This document shows positions 1 through 8,924 of a DNA stretch of 23,373 nt, piece by piece (the first letter of the stretch is position 1; each line of letters begins with the position of its first letter). The DNA is from an uncultured Verrucomicrobiota bacterium. GTDB lineage: Bacteria > Verrucomicrobiota > Kiritimatiellia > RFP12 > UBA1067. The notes under the pieces were generated by a model. It was not told the origin of the DNA. It saw only the letters and a program-made list of their open reading frames with translations, and searched no databases. Where the stretch lies: the NCBI GenBank assembly GCA_945487985.1, contig CALYTX010000002.1, positions 1 to 23,373 on the forward strand, read 5' to 3'. The position numbers and the translations under genes are program-made.

Positions 1-1541
1 CGCCCGGCTACTCGATGAACATCGAGGAGAAGATCCGCATGGCGCATCAGCTCGAAGCACTCGGCGTCGATATCATCGAAGCCGGCTTCGCGATCGCCTC
101 GCCGGGTGATTTCGAGAGTGTTAAATCAATTGCCGCGGCCGTCGAAAAGCCCGTTGTCGCCTCGCTCTGCCGTGCGCTGCAGAAGGATATCGATGCGGCG
201 TACGAGGCGGTGAAGGGCGCGAAGAAGCCGCGCATCCACACCTTCTTGGCGACGAGCGACTTGCATCTCGAGTACAAGTTGAAAATGTCTCGCCAGGCAG
301 CGCTCGAACGCGCAGTCGAGGCGGTCAAGTACGCGCGCAACAAGTGCGACAATATCGAGTTCTCGCTCGAAGACGCCTCGCGCACCGACAAGGATTACAT
401 GTGCAGGGTGGTCGAGGCCGTCATTGCGGCGGGCGCGACCACGGTGAATTTGCCCGATACTGTGGGCTATGCAACGCCGAAGGAGATCTACGACATGGTC
501 TCCAACGTGATTAACCGCGTGCCGAACATCGACCGGGCCGTCATATCGATGCATTGTCACGACGACTTGGGCATGGCGGTGGCCAACACGCTCGCGGGAA
601 TCGCGGCGGGCGCGCGTCAGGCCGAGTGTTGCGTATGCGGCATCGGGGAGCGCGCCGGCAATGCGGCACTCGAGGAAATCGTCATGAACCTCAGGACGCG
701 CCACGACGCCTACGGCATCGGCTATAACATCAAAACTGAGGAGATTGCCAAGACGGCGCAACTCTTGTCGAAGATTACCGGTGTAAAGATCGCGCCGAAC
801 AAGTCTATCGTCGGCCAGAACGCCTTCGCCCATGAATCTGGCATCCACCAGCACGGCGTGATGGCGAACGTGAAGACCTACGAAATCATGACCCCCGAGT
901 CCGTCGGCGTCAAGAAGTCGGCGCTCGTCCTCGGCAAGCATTCTGGGCAGCATGCGTTCTCGCAGCGGTTGGCGGATTTGGGAATCGCCGTCGAGAAGGA
1001 GGTCGAAGACCGGCTCTTTGCCGAGTTCAAGGTGCTTGCCGACCGCAAGAAGACGATCGAAGACCGCGATCTCATCGCGCTTGTCGATGCAGCGAACGGA
1101 CACGTCGCCGGCGCTAATGACTGGCGACTCGACAACTACGTCGTCTCCTCGTCGAACAAGATGTTCTCTACGGCGTGCGTCACGCTGACGCGCAACGGCG
1201 AGACGTTCACCGAGTCCGCGTTCGGCACGGGTCCCGTATTTGCCTCGATTCGCGCGGTCGAGAAAATCGTCAAGCATGCGTTTTCGCTTATGGACTACCA
1301 GATCCAGGCGGTGACCGAGCGACGCGACGCGCTTGGCGAGGTGACGGTGAAAATCCAGGATGGACACGGCACCTATCGCGGCAAGGGCGTGTCGACGGAC
1401 ATCATCGAAGGCTCGATCCTTTCGACGCTGGACGCCGTCAACAAGATGCTTGCAGGCGCCGCGCTTGGTTCCGGCGCAGCGAGTTCCGTCCAAATGTCGA
1501 GTTTCGAGGACGATATGCTCAGCGGGCATACCGATAAATAA
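1..1541 (+). CDS. leuA: 2-isopropylmalate synthase LeuA (5' end cut off by window)
   Basis: Catalyses the first committed step of leucine synthesis: acetyl-CoA plus 2-oxoisovalerate gives 2-isopropylmalate, in the cytoplasm. The reading frame is open from the window edge. The first visible residues, PGYSMNIEEK, match the family segment after the usual DTTLRDGEQS, so roughly 15-25 N-terminal residues are missing and the ATG at 15 is internal. Visible motifs are the metal-binding HCHDDLGMAVANTLAG, then GIGERAGNAALEEI, HESGIHQHGVM and VLGKHSGQHAF. The last 130 or so residues, from about DRDLIALVDA, form the C-terminal regulatory domain that usually gives leucine feedback inhibition. This domain and the LeuC/LeuD neighbours favour LeuA over homocitrate synthase or citramalate synthase. 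leuC starts 33 bases downstream, consistent with an operon. Confidence 0.96.
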   Translation, partial: PGYSMNIEEKIRMAHQLEALGVDIIEAGFAIASPGDFESVKSIAAAVEKPVVASLCRALQKDIDAAYEAVKGAKKPRIHTFLATSDLHLEYKLKMSRQAALERAVEAVKYARNKCDNIEFSLEDASRTDKDYMCRVVEAVIAAGATTVNLPDTVGYATPKEIYDMVSNVINRVPNIDRAVISMHCHDDLGMAVANTLAGIAAGARQAECCVCGIGERAGNAALEEIVMNLRTRHDAYGIGYNIKTEEIAKTAQLLSKITGVKIAPNKSIVGQNAFAHESGIHQHGVMANVKTYEIMTPESVGVKKSALVLGKHSGQHAFSQRLADLGIAVEKEVEDRLFAEFKVLADRKKTIEDRDLIALVDAANGHVAGANDWRLDNYVVSSSNKMFSTACVTLTRNGETFTESAFGTGPVFASIRAVEKIVKHAFSLMDYQIQAVTERRDALGEVTVKIQDGHGTYRGKGVSTDIIEGSILSTLDAVNKMLAGAALGSGAASSVQMSSFEDDMLSGHTDK

Positions 1542-1574
1542 GGGTATTTAGCAGTTGATTGAAGGATTAGCGAT

Positions 1575-2840
1575 ATGGCAATGACAATGACGCAGAAAAT
1601 CCTGGCCGCGCATGCCGGGAAGCAGGAAGTCCACGCGGGTGAGCTGGTTATGGCGAAGCTCGATCTCGTCTTGGGCAATGACATCACCACGCCGGTCGCC
1701 ATCGGCGAATTTCCGAAATTCGGCAAAAAGAAGGTCTTCGACAAGACGAAAATCGCGCTCGTCCCCGATCATTTCGCGCCGAACAAGGATATCAAGGCGG
1801 CTACCCAGTGCGCATGCATGCGTGCGTTCGCCAAGGAGCAGAAGATTAAGAACTACTTCGAGGTTGGGCACGACTGCGGCGTCGAGCACGCGCTCTTGCC
1901 GGAAAAAGGACTCGTCACGGCTGGCGACTGCATTATCGGTGCGGACTCCCACACCTGCACCTACGGCGCGGTCGGTGCGTTCTCTACGGGCGTTGGTTCT
2001 ACGGACATGGCCGCCGGCATGAGCGCGGGCGAGACATGGTTCAAGGTGCCGTCGGCCATTAAAGTTATCGTCACCGGCAAACCGAAGCGGTGGGTTTCGG
2101 GCAAGGATCTGATTCTCCATCTTATCGGGATGATCGGGGTGGACGGAGCGCGCTACCAGTCGCTCGAGTTTACGGGACCTGGCATCAAGAACCTTTCGAT
2201 GGACGACCGTTTCACGATTGCCAACATGGCAATTGAGGCCGGTGCCAAGAATGGCATTTTCCCCGTCGACCAACAGTGCCTCGATTATCTCAAGGAGCAT
2301 AATGCCAAGCCGCCGAAGATTTTCGAGGCGGACGCCGATGCTGAATACGAGCGCACGATCAAGATTGACCTTTCCGCGCTCAAACCAACCGTCGCGTTTC
2401 CGCATTTGCCCGAAAACACCCGTACGGTCGACAAAATCAAGACGATCAAAATCGATCAGGTCGTGATCGGCTCTTGCACCAACGGACGCATCAGCGACTT
2501 GCGCACTGCCGCGAAGGTGATGAAGGGCAGGAAGGTTGCCGATGGCGTCCGCTGCATCGTCATCCCGGCGACGCAGAAGATCTATCTGCAGGCGATGGAA
2601 GAAGGGCTTTTGAAGTGCTTCGTCGAGGCGGGCTGCGTTGTCTCGACGCCGACCTGCGGACCTTGCCTTGGCGGCTACATGGGCATTCTCGCGAAGGGCG
2701 AAAGATGCCTCGCCACCACCAACCGCAACTTTGTCGGGCGCATGGGTCATGTCGAGTCCGAGATCTACCTCGCCTCGCCGGCCGTCGCGGCGGCGTCGGC
2801 GGTTGCCGGCAAAATCGTCTGCCCGTGCAAATTGAAGTAA
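1575..2840 (+). CDS. leuC: 3-isopropylmalate dehydratase large subunit LeuC
   Basis: Large, iron-sulfur-carrying subunit of isopropylmalate isomerase, which converts 2- to 3-isopropylmalate. It has 421 residues, the short type also seen in archaea and many bacteria rather than the roughly 465-residue enterobacterial form. Visible motifs are [42 protein letters not shown] (first cluster cysteine) and [13 protein letters not shown] (the other two cluster cysteines). The start is set by GAAGGA at 1561-1566, eight bases before the ATG. It lies between leuA and leuD in one operon. The short type is shared with homoaconitases, so the substrate assignment rests on the leuA-leuC-leuD context. Confidence 0.96.
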   Translation: MAMTMTQKILAAHAGKQEVHAGELVMAKLDLVLGNDITTPVAIGEFPKFGKKKVFDKTKIALVPDHFAPNKDIKAATQCACMRAFAKEQKIKNYFEVGHDCGVEHALLPEKGLVTAGDCIIGADSHTCTYGAVGAFSTGVGSTDMAAGMSAGETWFKVPSAIKVIVTGKPKRWVSGKDLILHLIGMIGVDGARYQSLEFTGPGIKNLSMDDRFTIANMAIEAGAKNGIFPVDQQCLDYLKEHNAKPPKIFEADADAEYERTIKIDLSALKPTVAFPHLPENTRTVDKIKTIKIDQVVIGSCTNGRISDLRTAAKVMKGRKVADGVRCIVIPATQKIYLQAMEEGLLKCFVEAGCVVSTPTCGPCLGGYMGILAKGERCLATTNRNFVGRMGHVESEIYLASPAVAAASAVAGKIVCPCKLK

Positions 2841-2873
2841 CCAGCCTTCGTCAACAATCGAGGAATACAAGCT

Positions 2874-3371
2874 ATGAAAGTTTCAGGTACAACCTACAAG
2901 TACGGCGACAATGTCGATACGGACGTTATCATACCTGCCCGTTATCTCAACACGCCCGATGCGAAGGAGCTTGCCAAGCATTGCATGGAAGATATCGACC
3001 CCGCCTTCGCCGCAGCGGTGAAGCCGGGTCAGATCATGATCGCCGGCAAGAATTTCGGCTGCGGCAGTTCGCGCGAACATGCGCCGCTGGCAATTAAGAC
3101 TTGCGGCATCGCCTGCGTAATTGCGGCCACTTTCGCGCGCATCTTCTACCGCAACGCGCTCAACATCGGGCTTCCGATACTCGAATGCCCCGAAGCCGCC
3201 AAGGCCATCAAGGCCGGCGACGAGGTTTCGATTGACTTCGACACGGGCGTCATCACGGACGAGACGACCGGCAAGTCTTTCCAGGGCGAACCGTTCCCGC
3301 CGTTCATGCAAGAACTTATCGCCGCGGGCGGTCTTGCCGCCTATCGCCGCGGGAAGCAGGCGGGCAAGTAA
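2874..3371 (+). CDS. leuD: 3-isopropylmalate dehydratase small subunit LeuD
   Basis: Small swivel-domain subunit that completes the LeuC active site. It has 165 residues, the short form matching the short LeuC. Visible motifs are [16 protein letters not shown] near the N-terminus, the substrate-binding loop [16 protein letters not shown] around residues 58-73, and [17 protein letters not shown]. The start follows AGGA at 2861-2864 with nine bases of spacing. The gene begins 33 bases after leuC and is the last leucine gene here: leuB is not in the window. It ends head-on with mfd, with only 33 bases between the two stop codons. Confidence 0.95.
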   Translation: MKVSGTTYKYGDNVDTDVIIPARYLNTPDAKELAKHCMEDIDPAFAAAVKPGQIMIAGKNFGCGSSREHAPLAIKTCGIACVIAATFARIFYRNALNIGLPILECPEAAKAIKAGDEVSIDFDTGVITDETTGKSFQGEPFPPFMQELIAAGGLAAYRRGKQAGK

Positions 3372-3396
3372 GGCGAGATACAGGGGCGAGCTCGCC
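3372..3396. terminator. Possible shared hairpin between convergent leuD and mfd
   Basis: The 33-base gap between the leuD and mfd stops contains a perfect 12-base palindrome, GGCGAGCTCGCC at 3385-3396. Its left arm GGCGAG also occurs at 3372-3377, so two alternative hairpins can form. The position suits a bidirectional terminator, but there is no T-tract on either side. It could equally be a Rho-dependent end or a chance GC-rich palindrome. Confidence 0.35.
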
Positions 3397-3404
3397 GAGG
3401 CGTT

Positions 3405-6400
3405 TCAGCGCAATTTCACCAACCGCATGAGTTCGCCGATTTTGCCGTCGGGCGATTTGCTCTTCAAATCGCGCACGAAGGCAATTTCGCGCGAACCGGC
3501 GTCGTAGAATACGGCCCGGCTGGCTCTGACATCAATGCGCTCGATTCGATTTTTGGCGGCGCAGATTCTTAGTTCTGCCAATCGCAGGAGGCGTGAGGCC
3601 GCCGGCGGGAGTTTTCCGAAGCGGTCGGCGAGTTCGTCGGCAATGTCCTTCACCGCCCGCGCGTCCATCGCTTCGCCCAGCCGCTTCATGATGCTCATGC
3701 GCTGGGTTTCCTCCTCCACGTAGGAGCTGGGGATTGCGGCGGAGGCTGCATCGTCGTCTGGTCCGCCGCTGAAATCGACGAAATCGAGGTCGAGACGGAC
3801 ATCGACGATGTCTTGCACTTTTTCGCCTTTCAGCGCGGCGATCGTCCGCTTGAGCATCTGGCAGTAGAGGCTGAAGCCAACCGTGGCGATATGGCCAGAC
3901 TGCTGGGTGCCGAGCAGATTTCCCGCTCCGCGCAATTCCAAGTCGCGCACGGCGAGGTTGAAGCCAGCGCCGAGACCCGAGTGGCGTTTGAGCGCGGCGA
4001 GCCGCTCGCGTGCCTCCTGGTCGACCAGTCCTTCCGGCGGCAGCAGGAATATTGCCCGGCCCTGGCGCGAAGAGCGTCCCACGCGGCCGCGCAGTTGATA
4101 CAGATCGGCTAAACCGAAGGTGTGCGCCTGGTCGACGATAATCGTGTTCGCGCGCGGAATGTCGATTCCAGATTCAATGATAGTGGTGGCGAGCAGCACG
4201 TCGAACATGCCGCGTTCGAAATCACGCATCCGCCGCGCCAGTTCCCGCGAATCCATCTGCCCGTGCGCCGTGATGATCCGGATTGGCTTGCCGGTGGACG
4301 GCAGCGGCCGGACGCCGAAGATTTCGCGGAGACGTTTTTCAGCCTTGTCGATTGTGCCGACGCGGTTGTGGAGAAAGAACACCTGGCCGCCGCGCGACAG
4401 CTCGGCTTCGACGGCCGTGCGGACGGTTTCGTCGGAATCTCGCACTATCGATGTTGCTACGGCCACGCGATCGTGGGGCGGAGTGCGAAGGAGCGGGAAA
4501 TCGCGCGCGCCGGTCATGGAAAGATACAGCGTCCGCGGAATTGGCGTGGCCGAGAGCGTCAGAACGTCGGCCGTCGCGCGCAGTTTTTTGAGAAATTCCT
4601 TGTGGCGCACGCCGAAGCGTTGTTCCTCGTCGATGATGATAAGCCCCAGGTCGCGGAAGGCGATTTTCGGGGAAAGCAGCGCGTGCGTTCCGATTGCGAT
4701 GTCGCACGCGCCGGAGGCGAGGCGCTTGAAGGTGCCCGAATGGGCGGCGGCGGACTGGAACCGGGAAATCGATTCGATTCTCACTGGCGTCGAATCGAAA
4801 CGGCTCGTGAAGGTTTCAAAATGTTGTTCGGCGAGAACGGTAGTCGGGGCGAGAACCGCCGTTTGCTTGCCGTTCATGGCTGCAATGTAGGCTGCGCGCA
4901 TAGCCACTTCCGTCTTCCCGTAGCCGGCATCTCCGCAAATCAGCCGATCCATTGGCTTGCGCGCGGCAAGATCGCGTTTCACGGCCGCGATAGCGTCGAG
5001 CTGATCTTCCGTTTCCGCGTAAGGGAAAGCGGCTTCGAAGGCGTCGAGCCCGTCGCAATCGACGTTGTAGCCGAAGCCCGGGACGATTTCGCGCTTCGCC
5101 TGCGTCTCCAGCAGTGCGCAAGCGAGATCGGAAACGGCCTTCTGCGCCGCGGCCTTGTCTTTGCTCCATTTTTTCCCATCGAGTCGGTGCAGGTGAACCT
5201 GTTCGCCCTTGACGCCGACATATCTGGAAAGCAGATGTGCGTGGCTCGCGGGCACATGCAGCTTGGCGCCGTCTGCATATTCGATGGAGAATACTTCGCG
5301 CAGCTTCCCCTCTACGGAGATTTGGGTCGAGCCGATGAAGCGGCCGACGCCGTGGTCGAGATGGACCACATACTCGCCAGGCTCCAGATCGTCGAAGTCG
5401 TTGAGACGTCTGCCCGCGCCTTGCGTGCGCCGGAAGACGCGCGGTTTTTTCTTGGTGAAAACCCGGTCGGCCTTGGTTACGACAATCAGCCCGGGAATTT
5501 CAAAACCGAGCGAGAGTTCGTCGAGATGCAGGATGATCTCGCCGCGGGCTTCCGCCGCCGTCAGGTGTTGTTCCAGACGTTGCCGCGCTGCATCAAACAA
5601 TTCTGGATGGTGGGCCTCGTCCGCTCCAAGTTCGGCAAATCCAGGCAACGGCGAGGTGGGCAGATTGTGGGTCGCAATCCCCTCGGGGGCGGGTTCGCCG
5701 GAGAAAACAACTGGGAATTCCCGCGTTATATCGGGCAGACTGTACGAATTGTGTTCAAAAGCAATAATCGTCGTCTGCTTCGGCAGGAGCTCGAAGATCG
5801 TTTTCTGGGGTCTGTTCTCGGTGACAGTCTCGACAATCGGCATGAATTCTGCCGTTGCGATGCGATCGATTGAACGCTGGCAGACGCAATCGAAGCTTCG
5901 CAGACTTTCGAGTTGATCGCCAAAGAATTCCGCCCGCACCGGGAACTCGTCGCCAGGGTTCCAGGCGTCGATTATTCCTCCGCGGATGGAATAGTCGCCT
6001 TCTTGTTCGACAAATGGCACCCGTTTATAGCCTAATGCCGCAAGTTGGTTGCCGATGTCGTCGAATTTCACGGGGGCGGATTCCATGCTGGCAGGGTCGG
6101 TCTCCAATTTAAGGGCGGCGATCGGGCTTTCCGGGATTGCGGCAGACAACGCCACGGATGGGGCAATGATTATGCACGGGTAGGGTTTCAGGCTCCAGGC
6201 TTCGAGCGCGGCGATGGTTTTAAGGCGTGTTCCCAGCGCGGACTTGTCGCCTTCCAGCAACGGGGGGTATTCCAGAAGGCGCGTGCGTTTGGCGGCGCAA
6301 TTCGCGGGCAGGGCCGACAAAACAGCCTTCAGATCGTCGCTTAGGCGGTCGGCCTCGGGGATGCCGGGAGTGATGGACAGAATTGTCCGCACCGGCAGAT

Positions 6401-6527
6401 CGCGAGATAGGCAGACGGCGAGAAATGCGTCCGCCGCGCCGGTAAGCGAGGCGATTGCATACTTCCCTCCGGGAAATGTCCCCGGGGGTGGAAGGTGGGA
6501 TGCGAAGATATTCAGCGCCGCAGTCAT
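3405..6527 (-). CDS. mfd: Transcription-repair coupling factor Mfd
   Basis: DNA translocase that removes RNA polymerase stalled at lesions and recruits UvrA. The product has 1040 residues, somewhat shorter than the roughly 1150 of E. coli. Domains in order: a UvrB-like N-terminal module (about 1-340, with GDYSIRGGIIDAWNPGDEFPVRAEF around 177-201); the CarD-like RNA-polymerase interaction domain (about 380-440, LEPGEYVVHLDHGVGRF); and a RecG-like helicase with Walker A GDAGYGKT (532-539), DEEQ box (633-636) and SATPIPRT (659-666). Then come ESGIDIPRANTIIVDQAHTFGLADLYQLRGRVGR and a C-terminal TRCF domain. The start is the ATG read leftwards from 6527, about 24 bases after a minus-strand TATAAT. 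The Shine-Dalgarno is weak. It is transcribed divergently from the receptor and convergently with the leu operon. Confidence 0.97.
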   Translation of the reverse strand: MTAALNIFASHLPPPGTFPGGKYAIASLTGAADAFLAVCLSRDLPVRTILSITPGIPEADRLSDDLKAVLSALPANCAAKRTRLLEYPPLLEGDKSALGTRLKTIAALEAWSLKPYPCIIIAPSVALSAAIPESPIAALKLETDPASMESAPVKFDDIGNQLAALGYKRVPFVEQEGDYSIRGGIIDAWNPGDEFPVRAEFFGDQLESLRSFDCVCQRSIDRIATAEFMPIVETVTENRPQKTIFELLPKQTTIIAFEHNSYSLPDITREFPVVFSGEPAPEGIATHNLPTSPLPGFAELGADEAHHPELFDAARQRLEQHLTAAEARGEIILHLDELSLGFEIPGLIVVTKADRVFTKKKPRVFRRTQGAGRRLNDFDDLEPGEYVVHLDHGVGRFIGSTQISVEGKLREVFSIEYADGAKLHVPASHAHLLSRYVGVKGEQVHLHRLDGKKWSKDKAAAQKAVSDLACALLETQAKREIVPGFGYNVDCDGLDAFEAAFPYAETEDQLDAIAAVKRDLAARKPMDRLICGDAGYGKTEVAMRAAYIAAMNGKQTAVLAPTTVLAEQHFETFTSRFDSTPVRIESISRFQSAAAHSGTFKRLASGACDIAIGTHALLSPKIAFRDLGLIIIDEEQRFGVRHKEFLKKLRATADVLTLSATPIPRTLYLSMTGARDFPLLRTPPHDRVAVATSIVRDSDETVRTAVEAELSRGGQVFFLHNRVGTIDKAEKRLREIFGVRPLPSTGKPIRIITAHGQMDSRELARRMRDFERGMFDVLLATTIIESGIDIPRANTIIVDQAHTFGLADLYQLRGRVGRSSRQGRAIFLLPPEGLVDQEARERLAALKRHSGLGAGFNLAVRDLELRGAGNLLGTQQSGHIATVGFSLYCQMLKRTIAALKGEKVQDIVDVRLDLDFVDFSGGPDDDAASAAIPSSYVEEETQRMSIMKRLGEAMDARAVKDIADELADRFGKLPPAASRLLRLAELRICAAKNRIERIDVRASRAVFYDAGSREIAFVRDLKSKSPDGKIGELMRLVKLR

Positions 6528-6547
6528 TTTGCCAGGCAGTCGATTTT

Positions 6548-6566
6548 GCGATTATACCATAATCGC
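6548..6566 (-). promoter_or_regulatory. mfd promoter -10 inside an inverted repeat
   Basis: On the minus strand TGGTATAAT (6559 down to 6551) is a perfect extended -10 element. The predicted start of transcription is near 6544, giving a leader of only about 17 bases before the mfd ATG. No good -35 is visible at the expected spacing. The element lies inside a perfect 8-base inverted repeat with a 3-base spacer, GCGATTAT-ACC-ATAATCGC, at 6548-6566, which has the look of an operator or of partially overlapping divergent promoter elements. Confidence 0.6.
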
Positions 6567-6598
6567 ATTGCGCGCGGATTGGCGAGGGCGGAGCGTCA

Positions 6599-6629
6599 TT
6601 AAACGCGCGCACTTGGGATTTGGTATAAT
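6599..6629 (+). promoter_or_regulatory. Promoter of the riboswitch-receptor transcript
   Basis: TGGTATAAT at 6621-6629 is an extended -10 element facing the receptor gene, with transcription expected to begin around 6636, just upstream of the riboswitch. The only -35-like sequence is TTAAAC at 6599-6604, with a long 19-base spacer, so the extended -10 probably does most of the work. Confidence 0.6.
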
Positions 6630-6645
6630 ACGCGCCAAAAATATC

Positions 6646-6721
6646 GGGGACGAAGGCCGGGAAGTCCTGTGCAAATCAGGCGCTGTCGCGCAACCGTAAA
6701 GTCGGAATACGAGTCTTCCCC
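6646..6721 (+). ncRNA. Cobalamin riboswitch
   Basis: The leader of the receptor gene carries the conserved parts of a cobalamin riboswitch in the right order. GGGAA is at 6659-6663. A P5-like hairpin CCTG-TGCAAAT-CAGG is at 6666-6680. The GCTGTCGCGCAACCGTAA core is at 6682-6699, and the B12 box GTCGGAATACGAG at 6701-6713. An outer stem can form between GGGGA (6646-6650) and TCCCC (6717-6721). The arrangement is the compact type common upstream of TonB-dependent B12 receptors. Binding of cobalamin would be expected to reduce expression of the gene below. Confidence 0.88.
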
Positions 6722-6735
6722 TTAAACCGCAAGTA

Positions 6736-6749
6736 CCCTCGCATGAGGG
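6736..6749 (+). promoter_or_regulatory. Riboswitch expression-platform hairpin
   Basis: CCCTC-GCAT-GAGGG forms a 5-base-pair hairpin just after the aptamer and just before the receptor's ribosome binding region. Its loop GCAT can pair with TGC in the P5 loop (6670-6672), as in the L5-L13 kissing interaction of known cobalamin riboswitches. There is no T-tract after it, so control of translation is more likely than termination. The kissing pair is inference from complementarity of only three to four bases. Confidence 0.5.
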
Positions 6750-6763
6750 GGAAAGTAAGGAAA

Positions 6764-8845
6764 ATGAAAACAGTAGCCATGGCTGCGGCTTTGTCCGCGG
6801 CATTTGGCGCCGGATCGCTTGCCGGCGCCACCAACGAAACGAAATCGGTAGAACTCGAGAGGATTGTGGTCGAGGCATCCCGCGCAGGGCGTACGGCAGA
6901 AGAAATGCCGATGCCGGTGAGGGTTCTCGACGCCAAGGCGATCGCCGAAAGCGGGGCGAGGAATCTTGTCGATCTGCTCGAAAAGGAAACCTCATCGCTC
7001 AATCTAACCCGGACTGGCGCTGGCAATCCGGCGCTTGCCCAGATTTCGCTACGCGGCTGGGGCGAAAACGGCTTTGGCAGAGTTCTGGTGATGGTGGACG
7101 GCGAAAGGCTGAATTTCGCCGATATGTCCGCGCCGCTGCTTTCACGCATTGAACTTGGCAGCATCAGCAAAGTCGAGATTCTCGAAGGGTCGGGGAGCGT
7201 GTTGTACGGCGATTCGGCATCGGCCGGCGTAATCAATATCGTAACCGAGCCTGATGGGTATGACGATGGCGGTCGCGTCGAAGTCTACGGTGGTAGCTTT
7301 GAGACATTCGGTGCGCGCGCGTCGTTGCATGGCGGCGATCGCGAGGCAGATGTCAAATACTGGGCGAACGGCGGCTGGGAGCACTCTAAAGGCTATCGCG
7401 CCAACAACGGCTGGCAGCTGTGGAACTTGAATGGCGGAATGCGCAAGGGCTGGGAGAACGGCGCGTATCTGCGCATCATCGCGTCCTACAACGATTCGGA
7501 CAGCGAGCTGCCGGGATATCTGAGCGCGGACGAGTGGAAAAGCCATCCCGGCCGCACCCATTCGCCATGCGACTGGTATCGCCGCACCACCTATTCGCTA
7601 AACACTGCTTTTGAAGGCGTTGTCGACGAGTCGAACAAGGTTCGGCTCGACATGCTCTTCTCGCACAGCAAGATGCATACGCGCAGCTACTACACCGGCA
7701 GTTACACCGATTACGATCCAGGCAATTTCTTCGCGCCGGCTACCGTCCTTTATGCCGACGATTACCGTCAGAACTATGACCTTTACTCTTACGAGCTCAC
7801 GCCGCAGTGGATTAACACTATTGAGTTCGCCGACTTTCAGAACGAGTTCATCGCCGGGGCGTCGTACCGCTACGACCGCCTGCACGGCGACAATCGCGAT
7901 GCCTACCGCGCCGCACCTGATTTTTGGGGAGCCAATGGCATCACGTCCACTAAATATGCGTTCGATCGCCAGTCGATGGGTTATTTCGCGCAGGACACCT
8001 TGCGCTTTATGGAATGCGTAGCGCTTGAGGTCGGCGGACGCTACCAGCGCACCTTCAGCGAGAACACCCAGCTGGTCCGCTCCCGGCGCGTCGACGACAC
8101 ATACGCGGCCAACGCGGCGTTGCTGTTCACGTCTACGAGCGGCTTGAAGACGTTTGTCAAATTCTCGCGCTTCTTCCGCAATCCCTTCCTCGATGAGAAT
8201 CCGTTCAAAAACCTCCGCGCCCAGAAAATTCTTTCGCCGGAAACGGGCTGGACGCTTGACGCTGGAATCGACTGGACATTCCTTGACGAGTTTCAGGTTT
8301 GGGGTGATGTCTTTTATACTAAAACCGAGCATGAAATCCTCTACGACAAATTCATTTGGGGCAACAATATCAATTCCCCGTCGGATATCGTCCGCAAGGG
8401 CTTTACTCTCGGTGCCGGTTGGCGGCGGGACAAATTTGCCGCGGCGAATGTCGCCTACACATTCGTCGATGCGGAATTCGACGGCGGCGTCTACGACGGC
8501 AAGGATGTGCCGATGGCGGCGGAATCTACGCTTGCTGCCAATACCAAGGCGTGGCTGTGGGACGAGTGTTTTGTTTTCTGCGGCTACCGTTTTCTTTCTT
8601 CGCGTCGCGCCTATTCCGATTTCGCCAACGAGGGAAGCCGGCTTGCTGGACACGGAGTATTCCATGTCGGTCTGCAGTACGAGCCGTCCTTTGCGCCGCT
8701 CAAGGGATTCAAGTTCGGCGCGACCATCGACAATCTTTTCGACCGGCGCTATGCCGATTGCGCTACGCGCTCGGCAGCGAAGAACGAGGTTTACTACCCC
8801 GCGGCCGGCCGCAGCTTCATGTTGAGCGTAAGCTACGAATTCTGA
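6764..8845 (+). CDS. btuB: TonB-dependent outer-membrane receptor, probable B12 transporter (BtuB-like)
   Basis: A 693-residue outer-membrane active transporter, placed as a cobalamin importer because a cobalamin riboswitch precedes it. It begins with a signal peptide ending near GSLAGA. A TonB-box-like stretch ERIVVEAS follows, then a plug domain (about 40-160) with VLVMVDGERLN, SKVEILEGSGSVLYGDSASAGVINIV, and a long beta-barrel ending in SFMLSVSYEF with the usual terminal Phe. The ATG at 6764 was chosen over the in-frame ATG at 6743, because the earlier one lies in the loop of the leader hairpin and would put MRGKVRK before the signal peptide. TAAGG lies just upstream, with short spacing. 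At about 690 residues it is longer than E. coli BtuB (614). A siderophore or other corrinoid substrate is possible from the protein alone. Confidence 0.9.
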   Translation: MKTVAMAAALSAAFGAGSLAGATNETKSVELERIVVEASRAGRTAEEMPMPVRVLDAKAIAESGARNLVDLLEKETSSLNLTRTGAGNPALAQISLRGWGENGFGRVLVMVDGERLNFADMSAPLLSRIELGSISKVEILEGSGSVLYGDSASAGVINIVTEPDGYDDGGRVEVYGGSFETFGARASLHGGDREADVKYWANGGWEHSKGYRANNGWQLWNLNGGMRKGWENGAYLRIIASYNDSDSELPGYLSADEWKSHPGRTHSPCDWYRRTTYSLNTAFEGVVDESNKVRLDMLFSHSKMHTRSYYTGSYTDYDPGNFFAPATVLYADDYRQNYDLYSYELTPQWINTIEFADFQNEFIAGASYRYDRLHGDNRDAYRAAPDFWGANGITSTKYAFDRQSMGYFAQDTLRFMECVALEVGGRYQRTFSENTQLVRSRRVDDTYAANAALLFTSTSGLKTFVKFSRFFRNPFLDENPFKNLRAQKILSPETGWTLDAGIDWTFLDEFQVWGDVFYTKTEHEILYDKFIWGNNINSPSDIVRKGFTLGAGWRRDKFAAANVAYTFVDAEFDGGVYDGKDVPMAAESTLAANTKAWLWDECFVFCGYRFLSSRRAYSDFANEGSRLAGHGVFHVGLQYEPSFAPLKGFKFGATIDNLFDRRYADCATRSAAKNEVYYPAAGRSFMLSVSYEF

Positions 8846-8864
8846 GCCTCCAATTGCGCTCCGG

Positions 8865-8893
8865 TTGATAGTTTTCAGGCATTATGATATAAT
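8865..8893 (+). promoter_or_regulatory. hisG promoter
   Basis: TTGATA (8865-8870), a 17-base spacer and TATAAT (8888-8893, preceded by TG at 8885-8886) make a near-consensus sigma-70-type promoter. It is the best in the window. It starts 20 bases after the receptor stop and shows that hisG has its own transcript, starting near 8900. Confidence 0.85.
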
Positions 8894-8924
8894 TTGCAAG
8901 TTTTCACCACAAAAAGAGAGAACG

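Noticed and set aside
126..1529. 467-codon open frame on the minus strand opposite leuA
   Set aside because: Arg/His-rich translation without any family pattern; a shadow of leuA produced by GC-rich third codon positions.
1548..2870. 440-codon minus-strand open frame opposite leuC
   Set aside because: Mirrors leuC almost exactly and has no recognisable motif; antisense shadow.
2474..3097. 207-codon plus-strand frame spanning leuC and leuD
   Set aside because: Alternative frame across two well-supported genes; not a fusion or frameshift product.
4122..5873. 583-codon plus-strand open frame inside mfd
   Set aside because: Lies entirely opposite the helicase and CarD-like domains of mfd, which are unmistakable; its own translation resembles no protein.
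7598..8665. 355-codon minus-strand open frame within the receptor gene
   Set aside because: Opposite the beta-barrel of a full-length receptor; no ribosome binding site or motif.
8865..8924. Upstream extension of hisG by 20 codons
   Set aside because: Contains the -35 and -10 elements of the hisG promoter, so it cannot be translated from that transcript; HisG proteins start at the later ATG.
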